In this document: positions 1-10,818 of the stretch, piece by piece
Layout: each line of letters starts with the position of its first letter
Numbering within the stretch: position 1 is the stretch's first letter
DNA from: Sesamum alatum
Lineage: Eukaryota; Streptophyta; Magnoliopsida; Lamiales; Pedaliaceae
Reading direction: 5' to 3'
Assembly (NCBI GenBank): GCA_034509735.1
Contig: JACGWO010000005.1
Span: 20,573,264 to 20,637,263, forward strand
Length of the DNA: 64,000 nucleotides
Notes under the pieces: model-generated
The model's database searches: none
Told to the model about the DNA's origin: nothing
The model's input: the letters and a program-made list of their open reading frames with translations, nothing else
Made by a program: the position numbers and the translations under genes

Positions 1-2902
1 GGTTATGAGTTCAGAATCAATAAAAATTGCTTTTATTTGATGAGGTGTGGAATTGCTCATCTACTTGGTACATTGCACAACGGGCTCTATATCTTGCAAC
101 AAACGAATTTCGTTCTTAACGCTCAACACAAACGGAAATTAGATAATAACGGGAACGCACGTCTGTGGCACGCTAGGCTAGGTCACATATCCCAAGATAG
201 GATGAAAAGGTTGGTAGACTCAAAGAACCTAGAGGTTGGGGACTTGAGCGATCTACCAACTTGTGAATCTTGTCTAAAAGGAAAAATGACCAAGAAGCCC
301 TTTGTAGGTCAAAGCAGGCTTGCCACGGGTCTGTTGGACTTGGTCCATACAGACGTATGTGGACCACTAAGGACGCAGGCTCGAGGTGGGTTCTCCTACT
401 TCATAACCTTCACCGATGATCATTCACGGTATGGTTATGTTTACCTAATGAGGTACAAGTCTGAAGCTCTTGAGAGGTTTAAAGAATTCAGACTTGAAGT
501 GGAGAACCAGACCAACTGCAAAATTAAAGTCCTACGGTCAGACCGAGGTGGTGAATACCTTAGTGCCGAATTCCTTGATTATCTAAAAGAACATGGTATA
601 ATATCAGAATGGACACCTCCCGGAACACCACAGTTAAACGGCATCTCTGAAAGGAGGAACCGAACCCTGTTGGACATGGTTCGGTCCATGATGAGTTTTA
701 CCAAATTGCCCTTATCGTTTTGGGGTTATGCATTAGAAACGGCAGCCAAGTTGTTGAATTTGGCGCCTACCAGTGCATTGACCCAAACGCCATATGAGAT
801 ATGGCACGGCAAGCCTGCGTCCTACAACTACTTGAAAGTGTGGGGTAGCCCCGCATACGTCAAGAGGTTAGTGGGAGATAAGCTAGAATCCAGGTCTAGC
901 CTATGCAGGTTCGTTGGATACCCTAGAGAAACTGCGGGTTATTACTTTTATGACCCTTTGGAACAAAAGGTATTTGTTTCAAGGAATGCAGTATTCTTGG
1001 AGCAAGGCTTCCCGGAGGATATCCAACCGGATGAGCTGATCCTTGAGGAATCAAGTGATGGAACTCAGCCATCAGAAATAGCCGCGGAAACCTCACCAAG
1101 AGGATTTAGGATTAACGCACGGAGGGCTGACCAACCTAGAGAAGTCCAACATGCTAGGCATGAAGGACAACCTCAAGAAAGGCCAGTCCTAGCCCCTGAA
1201 CCGCCGGCTCCGATACAGTCAGCGCCCACAGTCACCACTGACGTTCCCGTCCTCCGTAGGTCCACTAGAGAATCCAGACCTCCAGTGAGATATGGGTTTC
1301 TAGGTGCGACCGATCTTCTGGATAACGATCCTAAGACATACGGGGAAGCGATGTCTGACATCGACTCCGGGAAATGGCTTGAGGCCATGAAGACCGAAAT
1401 GGACTCCATGAGCGAGAACCAAGTTTGGAGACTTGTAGATCCACCGAAAGGTGTTAAGCCAGTGGGCTGTAAGTGGGTCTACAAGCGCAAACTCGGCGTT
1501 GATGGAGAAGTCACAACCTTTAAGGCTAGGCTTGTAGCTAAGGGATACACTCAACGACCCGGGGTCGATTTTGAGGATACCTACTCGCCAGTAGCCATGG
1601 CTAAGTCCATTCGGATCCTGCTTGCCATAGCAGCATGGTATGACTATGAAATATGGCAGATGGACATGAAAACGGCCTTCCTCAACGGTTTCGTTGAAGA
1701 AGAGATCTATATGGATCAGCCGGAGGGTTTCACGGTCACTGGAGAAGAACAGAAGGTCTGTCATCTCCAGAAGTCCATCTATGCCCTCAAACAAGCATCC
1801 CGAAATTGGAACATTCGATTTGATGAAGTAATACGGGGATATGACTTCATCAAAAACGAATCCGACCCTTGTGTATACAAGAAGGTCAGTGGGAGCTCTA
1901 TAGTGTTCCTAGTGCTTTACGTGGATGATATTCTGCTCATTGGTAATGACGTCAGAATGTTAGGAAACACAAAAGCATGGTTGTCAACCAAGTTTTCCAT
2001 GAAGGACTTGGGTGAAGCCTCCTACATCCTAGGCATCCAGATTGTCAGGACAGATCTAAAAGGATGTTAGGGCTCACCCAAAACTCGTATATGGAGAAAG
2101 TCCTAAAGAGATATCGAATGGACAACTCCAAACGAGGATTCCTTCCAATGAGGCATGGGATCAAGTTGTCCAAGAAGCAGTCCCCGCAGACTGATGAGGA
2201 ACTTGAAAAGATGAAAGTCATCCCCTATGCTTCTGCCGTAGGTAGCATCCAATATGCGGTCCATTGCACCAGGCCTGACATTTCATACGCTTTGAGCGTG
2301 ACAAGCAGATATCAGTCCTGTGCAGGAGAGGCACATTGGAATGCCGTTAAGGGCATCCTTAAGTACCTTAGGAGGACTAAGGAAATGTTCTTGGTCTATG
2401 GCAATGGAGAACTAATTCTGGAAGGCTTTAGCGACGCTAGCTTCCAGTCTGATGACGATGATGCCAAGTCTCAATCGGGGTATGTATTCAAACTCAACGG
2501 GGGAGTAGTGGCTTGGAAAGTTCCAAGCAAGCAACCACTGCTGACTCCACTACTGAGGCTGAATACATAGCAGCTTCAGAAGCTGCTAAGGAAGCGGTTT
2601 GGATGAGAAACTACATCCAAGAGTTGGGTGTGGTGCCTAGCATCGCCGAGCCTGTTGTCATCTTCTGTGATAACAACGGTGCAATAGCGCAAGCAAAGGA
2701 ACCGAGATCTCATCACCGTTCCAAACACATTCTTAGACGCTACCATCTTCTTAGAGAAATGGTAGGAAGAGGTGACGTTCGGATGGACCGAGTCAACTCA
2801 GCAGACAACACAGCAGACCCGCTGACAAAGCCTATGTCGCAGAGTGCTCATACGCAACATCTTGAGAAGATGGGGATTAGGCATATGGGTGATTGGCTTT
2901 AA
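1..2902 (+). pseudogene. Copia A polyprotein (integrase, RT, RNase H), frameshifted
   Basis: The reading frame is open from base 1 to 2070, starting inside the region before the integrase. Visible in order are the HHCC zinc motif (HARLGH, then CESC), the integrase core (HTDVCGP, SDRGGEY, NGISERRNR), the reverse transcriptase with an intact YVDD at 1918-1929, and RNase H (SDASF, then STTEAEYIAAS). There are two frame breaks. Near 2049 a base is missing relative to the B copy, and the frame resumes at about 2064-2570. Near 2519 it shifts again, and the last frame runs 2513-2902 to the C-terminus HMGDWL. The encoded protein would copy element RNA to cDNA and integrate it. Few lesions suggest a moderately young but dead copy. 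Confidence 0.92.
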
Positions 2903-2907
2903 AGGTC

Positions 2908-2918
2908 AAGTGGGAGAT
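2908..2918 (+). other. Polypurine tract of copia A
   Basis: The sequence AAGTGGGAGAT lies immediately 5' of the LTR start TGTTAG at 2919. This is the plus-strand primer position of LTR retrotransposons. The B copy has a nearly identical tract just before its LTR at 14718. Confidence 0.8.
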
Positions 2919-4210
2919 TGTTAGAATAGGTGACCATGTAAGCCAATTTTGGCAGGAATATGTAACCTATGTCTAGACAATTTCAGGTGTTTGATAAATC
3001 ATTAATGAATAAAGAAGTGAATTTCATTTGGCATCACTTTGTTTGTGTTCACTTATATTTGTTTTCCATATCTGTTCACTACGCAAACAAAGCCCACGGA
3101 CTGAGAATCAATTTCGGGGACTGGGACTACGCTTGGAGGTAGGTCCATGGAATCAGTCTTCCCGAATCAGTCCGGAAATCTCCAAGTCAAGGAATCCCGA
3201 AAATGGGTACTGGGATTCCATTTGAGACTTGCACTAAGCACCTGCTGTCGTGTTTCATCGACGGGTGACGAGGGTCGTCTAAGCAGTGTTAGTGGGTTAG
3301 CATGCTAGGACGCAGCTGACTGAGGTGACTCGCGGGAACCGTCTTACGGAGGACCTTGAGTATGGTCAGCAAGGTATGACGTGTATTCCCGGTTCCAACG
3401 GTACAAGCCAAGTCCTTTGACTTGAGGAATTGCTCAGTTTACCTGTACGTTAGGGCTGTATCTTAGATATGGTGAGAGATTGCCAGAATTCTCTTTGGTA
3501 GTCATAAGCCATGTCTAGTACAGTTCTGGTGTACAAAGTGACAGTAGTTTCCAAGAAAGGATCTGTCTCCTGCCAATAGGTATTGATAGTTGAGTCTCAT
3601 ATATGCTCTGTGTCTTGTCCCTAAAAATCTGTGGCCACAGTAACTGAACAGAAGGGAAGGATTCCCTTGCGGCGTTTAGTGAGGACAGACCGACACTTAG
3701 GTCCAAAATGGGTACCTGCATTATCCGTGCCCTAGACTCTAAGTGATGAGACCGAAGACAGAAGGACAAGTGTACTGTTAGAGCCTAAATGTTCATCCTT
3801 GAATATTTCACCTAGTCTCTAGTGCCATGGACCGTTGCTAGATGGCCACCCATGGTAACGGAAGGATTCTAGGAATCCGACCAAGTCTAGCTGAAAGGTG
3901 AACCTAAAGAGTCACACACTATCCACACACATTTAGATATTTAATTAGGAATTAAATATTGGAGTGAAGGAATGATTAAATTGGATTTAATCGGGTCCTT
4001 TATTTTTTCTTGGAGAAATAATTCCTTCTATTAGATATAAGGAATTAAATTGATAAATTAGATTTATCAAAGGGATTTATTTAATGGGCTTAAATAATAT
4101 TTATATTTATTTTAGCCTCTTGGAAATATTTAAATAGGTTTTAAATATTCCATTAAATTAAATTAAATCAACGGTGAGATGAATGGGAGAGATGGATGGC
4201 TAGGATTGTT

Positions 4211-4269
4211 TTGACTAGGTCAAAACACTACTTTGACTAGGACTTTGACTAGGTCAAAATCCTAGTCAA
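4211..4269 (+). promoter_or_regulatory. W-box cluster in U3 of LTR A
   Basis: Six TTGAC(C/T) W-box cores are packed into 59 bp: three TTGACT on the plus strand, and GGTCAA twice and AGTCAA once, which read as W-boxes on the minus strand. Several form back-to-back pairs of the type TTGACTAGGTCAA. The cluster lies about 50-105 bp upstream of the TATA box. W-boxes bind WRKY factors in plants. A role in stress-induced transcription is inference. Confidence 0.6.
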
Positions 4270-4316
4270 AATAGAATTCTTGAAAGAGGAGTTTAAAGAG
4301 GATTAGACTCCTCTTC

Positions 4317-4324
4317 TATATAAA
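4317..4324 (+). promoter_or_regulatory. TATA box of LTR A
   Basis: TATATAAA lies between the W-box cluster and the pyrimidine-rich presumed R region. The same motif is at the same place in the second A-type LTR (18578-18585). Confidence 0.7.
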
Positions 4325-4899
4325 CCCCTAGCATCCTACAAGTTGAAGGATGATGAATCTCCAACACACACACAACACACACACACACTCGGATCTCTCC
4401 CTCTCATCTCTCGTCCACCTCTCTCTCTCCAAGAAACACATTCCACTAGTTCTCTTGTTCTTGGAACATTAGAACTTGATGAATCAATACCGTTAATTCA
4501 TAACGTGTTGTTGATTCATCCACTCCAAAATATAAACTTGTTCGTTGCTAGCACGACGTGCAAGATACGTGGGTGGATCGTGTGTCACGATTTGGAGGGT
4601 CTCAAGAACGAGATCTTGGTGCAAAACGGGGAACAACGCGTGTAGCCGTTGAAGACGAAAACGACAACGGGTAGGTCTCGTTTATGATTTTCGTCCCTTT
4701 TAATTTTCTACCCTATGGCCTCCATGATTCTTTTATGTTTTATTATTCATGAGATACACCAAACACCCGGGAATTTCAAAGGCACACCCTTTGAAACGTG
4801 TTCTTTACTTTAAAGCATGTTTAAATTCCGCATTTAATTTTTTAATTATACCGCGCTTCCGCATTCGCGCTTTTCCCGGACGATCCACAATTGCTTTCA

Positions 4900-6230
4900 G
4901 GAAGGACCGTACCCGTACGGAATTGGCGTCTAAATTTTCATGCCAACATTCACCTAGTCTCTAGTGCCATGGACCGTTGCTAGACGGCCACCCATGGTAA
5001 CGGGCCCTTGTGGGACACGGGCCCAAGTCTAGCTGACGGTGAACCTAAAGGGTCACACACAAATCACCGAGAAAGTTGAGAGATTGATTTGGAGTCAATC
5101 TCGAAGGATAAATAAGTAATTGGATTACTTAAGTGATTGTCCATTGGATGGACGTGCTGATATTGTATCGGGACCTCGTTTAATTCGTAAATGGGATTTA
5201 TCGATTTAATGTGGAAAGTCGAGATGTTGGATCTTTTGATTGGATTAAAAGATCAATGGGAATTATTTAAGTTGACATTAAGTTGGATTTAATTTTGGGT
5301 TCGTCGTAATTGGATTACGGTAAAACTCGGTCTGTTAAATTTTGACCTGAGAGGAGAATTAATTCCTAGTTTGGAATAGGAAGAAGTTGGACTTCTTCCC
5401 TAATTGAGCATGGCCAAAAATGCTCCCTTGGAGGAAGCAAAATCCATCCATGTTGCATGCTAGGTGGTGGTTGACTTGTCTCTTTTGGTAAGAGACAAAT
5501 CAACTCCAATCAAGCCCTTTTCTTTTGGTATGATTTGATCATACCTTAAAAGTTGGTAGGCTTGATTGATGAATTAATGGTGATTGATTGGGATGTATCT
5601 AGACATCCTAGGATGAACTTAGACACATTCCAATAATCAGATTAAATATGTATATGAGTATATACTAACACCTTATGCTAGAGAATCATAATTCATCTTT
5701 TCTAGGAAAAGAAGAAGCATAATTCGACCTCCCTCTCCCTCACACTCTCGGCCTCTCTCTCCCTCTTCTACCATTGTTCTTCACTTGATCTTGGATCAAG
5801 AAGGGAAGAACAAAAAAGGTTTAAGAAGAACACTAATTCATAGTGTTCATCTTCTTAAAACCGATTCCTTCACAAACCTATTTTCTTCTAGCAAGGAGAA
5901 CGTGAGTTTCTTCCGGTGTGGTGTGGATCACCTTTGGAGAGTTCATATATTTGATCTTGGTCAACATTTGGAAGAAAGGAACAAAGCTTGTAGCCATACA
6001 CTCGTGAAAAACTACGATGGTAACATTTATTACGCTTCTATTGTTTTTCTATTCATCTATGTCCTATGTATAATACATTCTATAGTATTGATACATTCTA
6101 CATCGAACGCCCGACTGAGCACCCGAGGATACACCCCTTGGGATTACGTTTATTTATTTGTTTAAATTTACGTATTGATTTGCATTTCTCGCTTCCGCTC
6201 GCGCTACCGGGCGGATCCGCTTGTCCTTCG
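4900..6230 (+). repeat. LTR B fragment, 3' part (copy 1)
   Basis: This aligns with the last 1.3 kb of the B LTR at 14718-16925 at roughly 92% by eye. Its first part was displaced by the insertion of element A. It ends at 6230, where the terminal CA has become CG. The next bases are the same Harbinger sequence that follows the other B LTR at 16926. No primer-binding site follows, so this is a 3' or solo LTR. Confidence 0.88.
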
Positions 6231-6353
6231 TACTTTAAGGTGCGCAGCTATACTAGTAAAATCCAGAGTTTTCTTTTCACATACTAGATAAAAATTTCTA
6301 TAGGATGGCTCACCACATTGTATTTTACTTACTAGATTTTATTTTCATATAAT

Positions 6354-7156
6354 ATGCATCAATATATTAAAGTATGCAAATATTTATTTTTGGTTGGAAT
6401 TACTACATGGGACTGTATCGGGGCGATGGATGGAACACTGATTCCAGCATGGGTCCCATATAGACACCATAATCAATATAGATCAGGTAAAAATCGTTTA
6501 GCACAGATTGTACTTTCCATTTGTGACTTTGATATGACGTTCACATACGTGTATGCGGGTTGGGAGGGCAGTGCTAACGATGTACGTGTTTTGCACCATG
6601 CCATACCACATGATGCCTTATTTCCTTTTCTTTCGATTGGTGAGTATGTTCATTATGTTTCGTAACTTCATTTATGCTATTTGCAAGCTATCTTAAATTG
6701 AATTGTATTATCATCTTATTCTATGTAGGTAAGTACTATCTCGTGGACGCTGGGTTCACAAACTACCAGTGCTTTGTTGCACTGTATCGAGGAACTAGGT
6801 ATCACTTAGATGAATATAGGGGCCCAGATCGTACATATCGTACCCCACAGGATATGTTTAATCATTCGCACTCTCTATTACACAACGTAATTGAGCGTTG
6901 CTTTGGTATCTTGAAGAAGCGTTTCCCGATACTAGCATGGGGGATGCCAAGTTACCTCGTTCAATACCAAGTAGAAATCGTCATTGCATGTTGCGCTCTT
7001 CATAACTTTATACGTAAATTTAGTCGGGATGATACAATTTTCAATCAGCCACAACAAGAAATAGAACCCAATATGCGTACCTTTTACAATAGAGGCAACA
7101 CAACAATAGATGAAATTGAAGCACAGAGGGCCTTTCGTGATGGAATTGCACAATAG
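6354..7156 (+). pseudogene. PIF/Harbinger transposase, N-terminally truncated, two exons
   Basis: This is the catalytic part of a DDE_Tnp_4-type transposase, the nuclease that cuts and pastes the element. The first exon shows CIGAMDGT, with the first catalytic Asp at 6429-6431. The second shows YYLVDAGF (Asp at 6746-6748) and NVIERCFGILKKRFPIL (Glu at 6893-6895), followed by CCALHNFI. The two open frames are joined by a good 89-bp GT-AG intron (6640-6728) that restores SIGKYYLVDAG across the junction. The C-terminus ends at a stop at 7156. About 237 residues remain, against some 400 in complete family members. The missing N-terminus lies on the far side of the B insertion. The preserved D, D, E residues and splice sites suggest a fairly recent loss of function. 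Confidence 0.88.
6640..6728 (+). other. Predicted intron in Harbinger transposase
   Basis: The donor is GTGAGT and the acceptor is TATGTAG. Removing the intron joins two open frames exactly at the family motif GKYYLVDAG. Introns are common in plant PIF transposase genes. Confidence 0.75.
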
Positions 7157-7357
7157 ATGTGGGCTAATGCAAATATTTAGTCTTTGTATTTTAGTAATCT
7201 ATAATTGTGCCACACACAATTATGTCTATTATTCTAAATGTACTTCTAATACATTTATAATATACTAGTTGGTATTCGGCAAATACATATATCATTAATG
7301 CACTGATATTAATCAACTTTGTTATACAACTTCATAGCACTAATTTATATATAAGAG

Positions 7358-8443
7358 TTGAATGGTTGTGCAACCATGGCATACAAACGTTATCTTGGTG
7401 TTGGATTTCAACAGATGGAGGGTTGGTCATTCGAGGTTGAACAACAATTTATGTTTTTGATTTTGGATGACAACACCCGTGTTCCCATGTCTAATGACGA
7501 TGCAATAGAGTTAGCAATGGAGCGTTGGACACGGGTATTGCATCGTAATTTCAGGCGCCGCTTCACTATATCAAAGGTTCGTACCAAATTCTACGAATTT
7601 AAGGAGAGATACAACACATACACAGCCCGTACATCGAATCCAGGCATATGGTATGACTACGAGACAGATGAAATGCATTTTCCTTTGGCAATGCCCGAGC
7701 CCATGACAGCTGTGAGTCAAATTTTGTGGCTATATATCATAATTTTTTTTTGCTATATTCCTTTATGCTTCTTGTATACATAAAATTATATGTGTGGAAT
7801 AAATATAAAATAATGAATTTAAAATACCATAAAAAGGATACATTTGAAATTGTATCAAACCTTACCAACCATTAATTGTAAATCCTATGTTAATTAATAT
7901 TTACATAATTGTTTAATATGTTAATTAACTTTGAGATAAAAATAAAACAATCATATTTAGTGTACAAATAATTGTTTAATATGTTAATTAACTAGTCCGT
8001 CGGGATATCAATGAATGAGTATAGACTTTTTTGCAGTATTCATTTATGCTTCTTGTATATACAAGTTTACTTGTGTGGAATAGATATAAAAGAATGTCTT
8101 TAAAATCATAAAATACTATTTTGTCATTTAACACATTTGGTTATGTTTCAATTGATAGTGTTTCCCAATGGCCCCAAAATAATTTGCGTACACTGAGGCA
8201 ACATATAATAATATGCTAGAGATTTGGGGTGGTGGCCGTCGTGACAACCAATTTGTGCCCGAGGAGTCTGCAGAAAGACCTCGTGGGGGACCTAATGCAC
8301 CTACCGTAATTTCAAAGTCAAACACACCAGTTCAAAATTCATGCCATTTCACTGGGAGTTGGGATCCGCACTTATGCATGCGCATCAGCACGGTGAACAA
8401 CCTCGCCGTATGCGCCCCCTATTGGCCCTCGACACAGTTATGA
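7358..8443 (+). pseudogene. Myb/SANT-like ORF1 protein of PIF/Harbinger element
   Basis: The first open frame (7358-7783) encodes a Myb/SANT-like DNA-binding domain (Myb_DNA-bind_3 type): a Trp near the start (GWSF), MERWTRVLHRNFRRRFT, VRTKFYEFKERYNTY and a G-IWYD element. In PIF/Harbinger elements this partner protein helps bring the transposase to the ends and the nucleus. The coding sequence probably stops at a donor GTGAGT after PEPMTA (about 7709). It appears to resume near 8158, where TEATYNNMLEIWGGGR and a hydrophilic tail follow, but an in-frame stop lies in MAPK-stop-FAYTE. The gene therefore looks dead. Confidence 0.7.
7784..8157 (+). other. AT-rich stretch, probable intron of ORF1
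   Basis: The sequence is AT-rich with no coding signal. Two related segments, around 7740-7800 and 8035-8100, both carry CTTCTTGTATA and a nearby TGTGGAATA. This looks like an internal duplication of about 300 bp. Confidence 0.4.
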
Positions 8444-8765
8444 TGCAGGATCTAGTATCATTGATGTGGGGCCATGGTCAGACTATATAAGACATCTTGT
8501 TGTGGAGCCACATGATGGCACCCCACACGCTAGCGAGGGCGATAGCACTACGCGTTCCGCGCCATGTAAGCTCTGACCTCCCCGTGATGATGTCGCAGAC
8601 TAGGTATTATTCTATAAATATTATTAATTTATTTATGCACTACAAGGATATTATGTCGAACACTTGGCATAATAGGACATCTAATTTATTACTATGTTTG
8701 GAATTTATTTTTATTCAAACTGAAGTAATATGTTTGGATGGGTACTAGATGTCGTTTCCTATTTC
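8444..8765 (+). other. Degenerate Harbinger sequence between ORF1 and duplicated transposase end
   Basis: No coding frame that I recognise is present. The first half still looks like decayed ORF1 C-terminal coding sequence (GC-richer, with CCGTGATGATG). The second half is AT-rich. Confidence 0.35.
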
Positions 8766-9008
8766 GTACATATCCCCACAGGATATGTTTAATCATTCGC
8801 ACTCTTGATTACGCAACGTAATTGAGCGTTGCTTTGGTATCTTGAAGAAGCGTTTTCCGATACTAGCATGGGGGATGCCATGTTACCTCGTTCAACACCA
8901 AATAGAAATCGTCATTGCATGTTGCACTCTTCATAACTTTATACGTCAATTTAGTCGGGATGATACAATTTTCAATCAGCCACAACAAGAAATAGAACCC
9001 GATATGCA
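8766..9008 (+). pseudogene. Duplicated 3' end of Harbinger transposase
   Basis: This repeats about 240 bp of the transposase second exon (6838-7076), including the VIERCFGILKKRF and ALHNFI coding parts, with roughly 10 differences by eye and an in-frame stop. It lies downstream of ORF1 in the same orientation. It could be the stub of a second, nested Harbinger copy or a local duplication. It diverges at about 9010, where copia leader sequence begins. Confidence 0.8.
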
Positions 9009-9049
9009 TACCTAATACAATACATTGCACAAAGTATGATTGCATGAAT

Positions 9050-10818
9050 ATATGAATAAATATGATGATTCAATTGTTTAAATTTGATGGACGTTAAGCA
9101 TGCAAATTTTGTGAGATTGGATCTAGAATTTGCATGTTCATTTTTAGTTTATTTTTATTGATTTCTGCTGAAAAAGGGTGTCGAAAAATATGTAAAAACG
9201 GACAGCAACGGTTGGCTGCCGCCCTTGCCGGCCGGTCACTGGCTGGCAAGTGCGCTGCCGCGCAGGCCTGGCCGGCGTGCCTGCCAGCGTTCATGCTGGC
9301 AGGGGCGGCCGCGTATACTGCGGCCACGCACAGGCAGGTACCTGTGCGCGCTGTGCTCACGCATGCTATTGCCGGCTGAGGCCAGCGCGGCATAGGGCGC
9401 GCGGGCGGCCGGTAGGCACAGCAGCTGGGCCGTTTTGTGCTGTTTTTTTTATGTTTTTTGGAAAATTTGATTTTTTGTTTTTTTCTGCACATTATTCTGA
9501 AAATGTATTAATTTTGCACATTTGATTTCGGAATTATTGGATAATTTCTTGGATCAAATTTGCTTAATTAATTTGGGATTAATACATGCATTGGATGCAT
9601 TATGTATAATGTCCATTGAATTTGAAATTTCAATGTTTGCATATTGTTTGTATATTTGTGCTCTGTGATGTTGGACATCACGTGGATATTTGGAATATCC
9701 ATGGTTTAAGCATGATTATTTGGAATAATTGTGTTATGTGCGTTTATGGGATCAACATGGGATGATCACAAGAGCCCTAGACTTTGTGTATGGATGAATG
9801 TATGTCATTTACGTTTCTGTTGGGTGGGGCCTACGTGCCTCTTGTTTTAGGACTATCATCTCCCATTTTTCAACCTCATGATGTTAAAGCTTGTTTTTAT
9901 TTCCCATATATTACTTTCAATTGTAATGAGAGTAGATAGGATTGGTGAGGCTTTAATTTTAACAAGCTTATGGAGTCGGAGACCCAAGGTGGAGCATCAA
10001 GGCGTGAAGCAAGAACATTACAAGGCCCATTGGAATGACAATGGGCATATTATTTTGTAATAGTATAGGACCACCCTAGACAGACCAAAGACTCACTGCG
10101 GGCTCAGTTAGTCACATAGGTTGGGCTTGCGATCATCCTAACAGGGGTATTTATTTATCGCTTTAAATATTGAATATTTATGCATGCTAAAATACCATAA
10201 TGTGATGAGGTCTCGGTTGTACATTAAGCTCTCATTTGATTGGACCAAATTAAATATTGGGCCCAAAATGGATTTGGATCAAAATGGTATTTTGATCTAT
10301 CTGAGCCTTTCATCCACAACAATATGGTGAGGAAGCTACCACTACCCAAGTGTGGTCTCACGAGTCGTGGCACACTTGGACTAGGGGAAAGCTACACCAT
10401 TGTTGTGAACAAAGAGATTGCACTCGCTGTTTCCCTGTCTCACGAGTCGTGAAGGGCGACAGTTTGAGACATGATTTGGTTGATGGGTCGGGCCCAACAC
10501 TGAGTAACTTGGTTCGCTTGGAGTCCTCGGAACCATGCGAATAGGTGAGGCAAAATATCTTGGGAATCTCATTAGATGAGAATGATATTGGATATCTCCC
10601 ATGAGGTCTTCTTCATGTGAATCGTAAAAGCGGGGCATGAAGATTATGCTTGTGGATCCCAAGCCCACTAGGAAATGGTTTCCCAAAACTCCGCTTGAGA
10701 GTGGCGGACTTTCGTACAAATAGTGGGAGGGTTAAAGACTAAAAGACCATGTCTTCAACTTGAATAATAATATTACTATCATCTGCTAATTTCTGCTTTA
10801 CATTTTATAAATGTAGAT
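9050..10818 (+). other. Copia B untranslated leader with GC-rich island
   Basis: This 1.8-kb non-coding leader corresponds to the leaders of elements C and D on the opposite strand (24476-26388 and 40371-41867). It carries a GC-rich island at about 9200-9430 within AT-rich surroundings. It also shares a later segment with them (about 10200-10740) that includes a repeated CTCACGAGTCGTG motif near 10357 and 10439. Short frames on either strand here show no coding pattern. Confidence 0.65.

Larger units (their letters stand above)
1..4899 (+). mobile_element. Ty1/copia element A, 3' part (pol plus 3' LTR)
   Basis: This is the 3' portion of a Ty1/copia retrotransposon entering from the left edge. 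It holds most of pol, a polypurine tract (about 2908-2918) and a complete 3' LTR (2919-4899). Gag, protease and the 5' LTR must lie upstream of the window. The LTR ends in CA at 4899, and the next base belongs to a family B LTR, so A was inserted into B. GGAAG at 4900-4904 is the expected 3' target duplication; its partner is out of view. Domain order (integrase before reverse transcriptase) fixes the superfamily. The lineage resembles Tork/Angela/TAR types, but I do not assign it firmly. Confidence 0.93.
2919..4899 (+). repeat. 3' LTR of copia A (1981 bp)
   Basis: The LTR begins TGTTAGAATAGGTGACC and ends CTTTCA. It aligns end to end with the A-type LTR at 17170-19168. It contains a conserved core at about 3809-3919 that is shared with the B and C LTRs, a W-box-rich U3 segment (4211-4269), a TATA box (4317-4324), a CA-rich microsatellite just after it (about 4361-4388), and a U5 ending before the B sequence at 4900. 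Confidence 0.93.
6231..9010 (+). mobile_element. PIF/Harbinger DNA transposon remnant
   Basis: This region holds the two genes typical of PIF/Harbinger elements in the same orientation: a DDE transposase (6354-7156) and a Myb/SANT-like protein (7358 onward). A second, shorter copy of the transposase 3' end follows (8766-9008). The left side is cut by the B LTR, so the N-terminal half of the transposase and the left terminal inverted repeat are absent. I could not find convincing terminal repeats. The right side meets copia B leader sequence at about 9010-9050. Confidence 0.85.

Noticed and set aside
1300..1794. A 164-codon antisense frame in copia A pol
   Set aside because: It lies opposite the conserved RT frame and is a mirror of it. 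Similar mirrors occur in element D (37378-37641).
9094..9525. Open frames up to 132 codons in the GC-rich part of the copia B leader
   Set aside because: They occur in overlapping frames on both strands, are Ala/Arg/Cys-rich as expected from composition, and show no domain.
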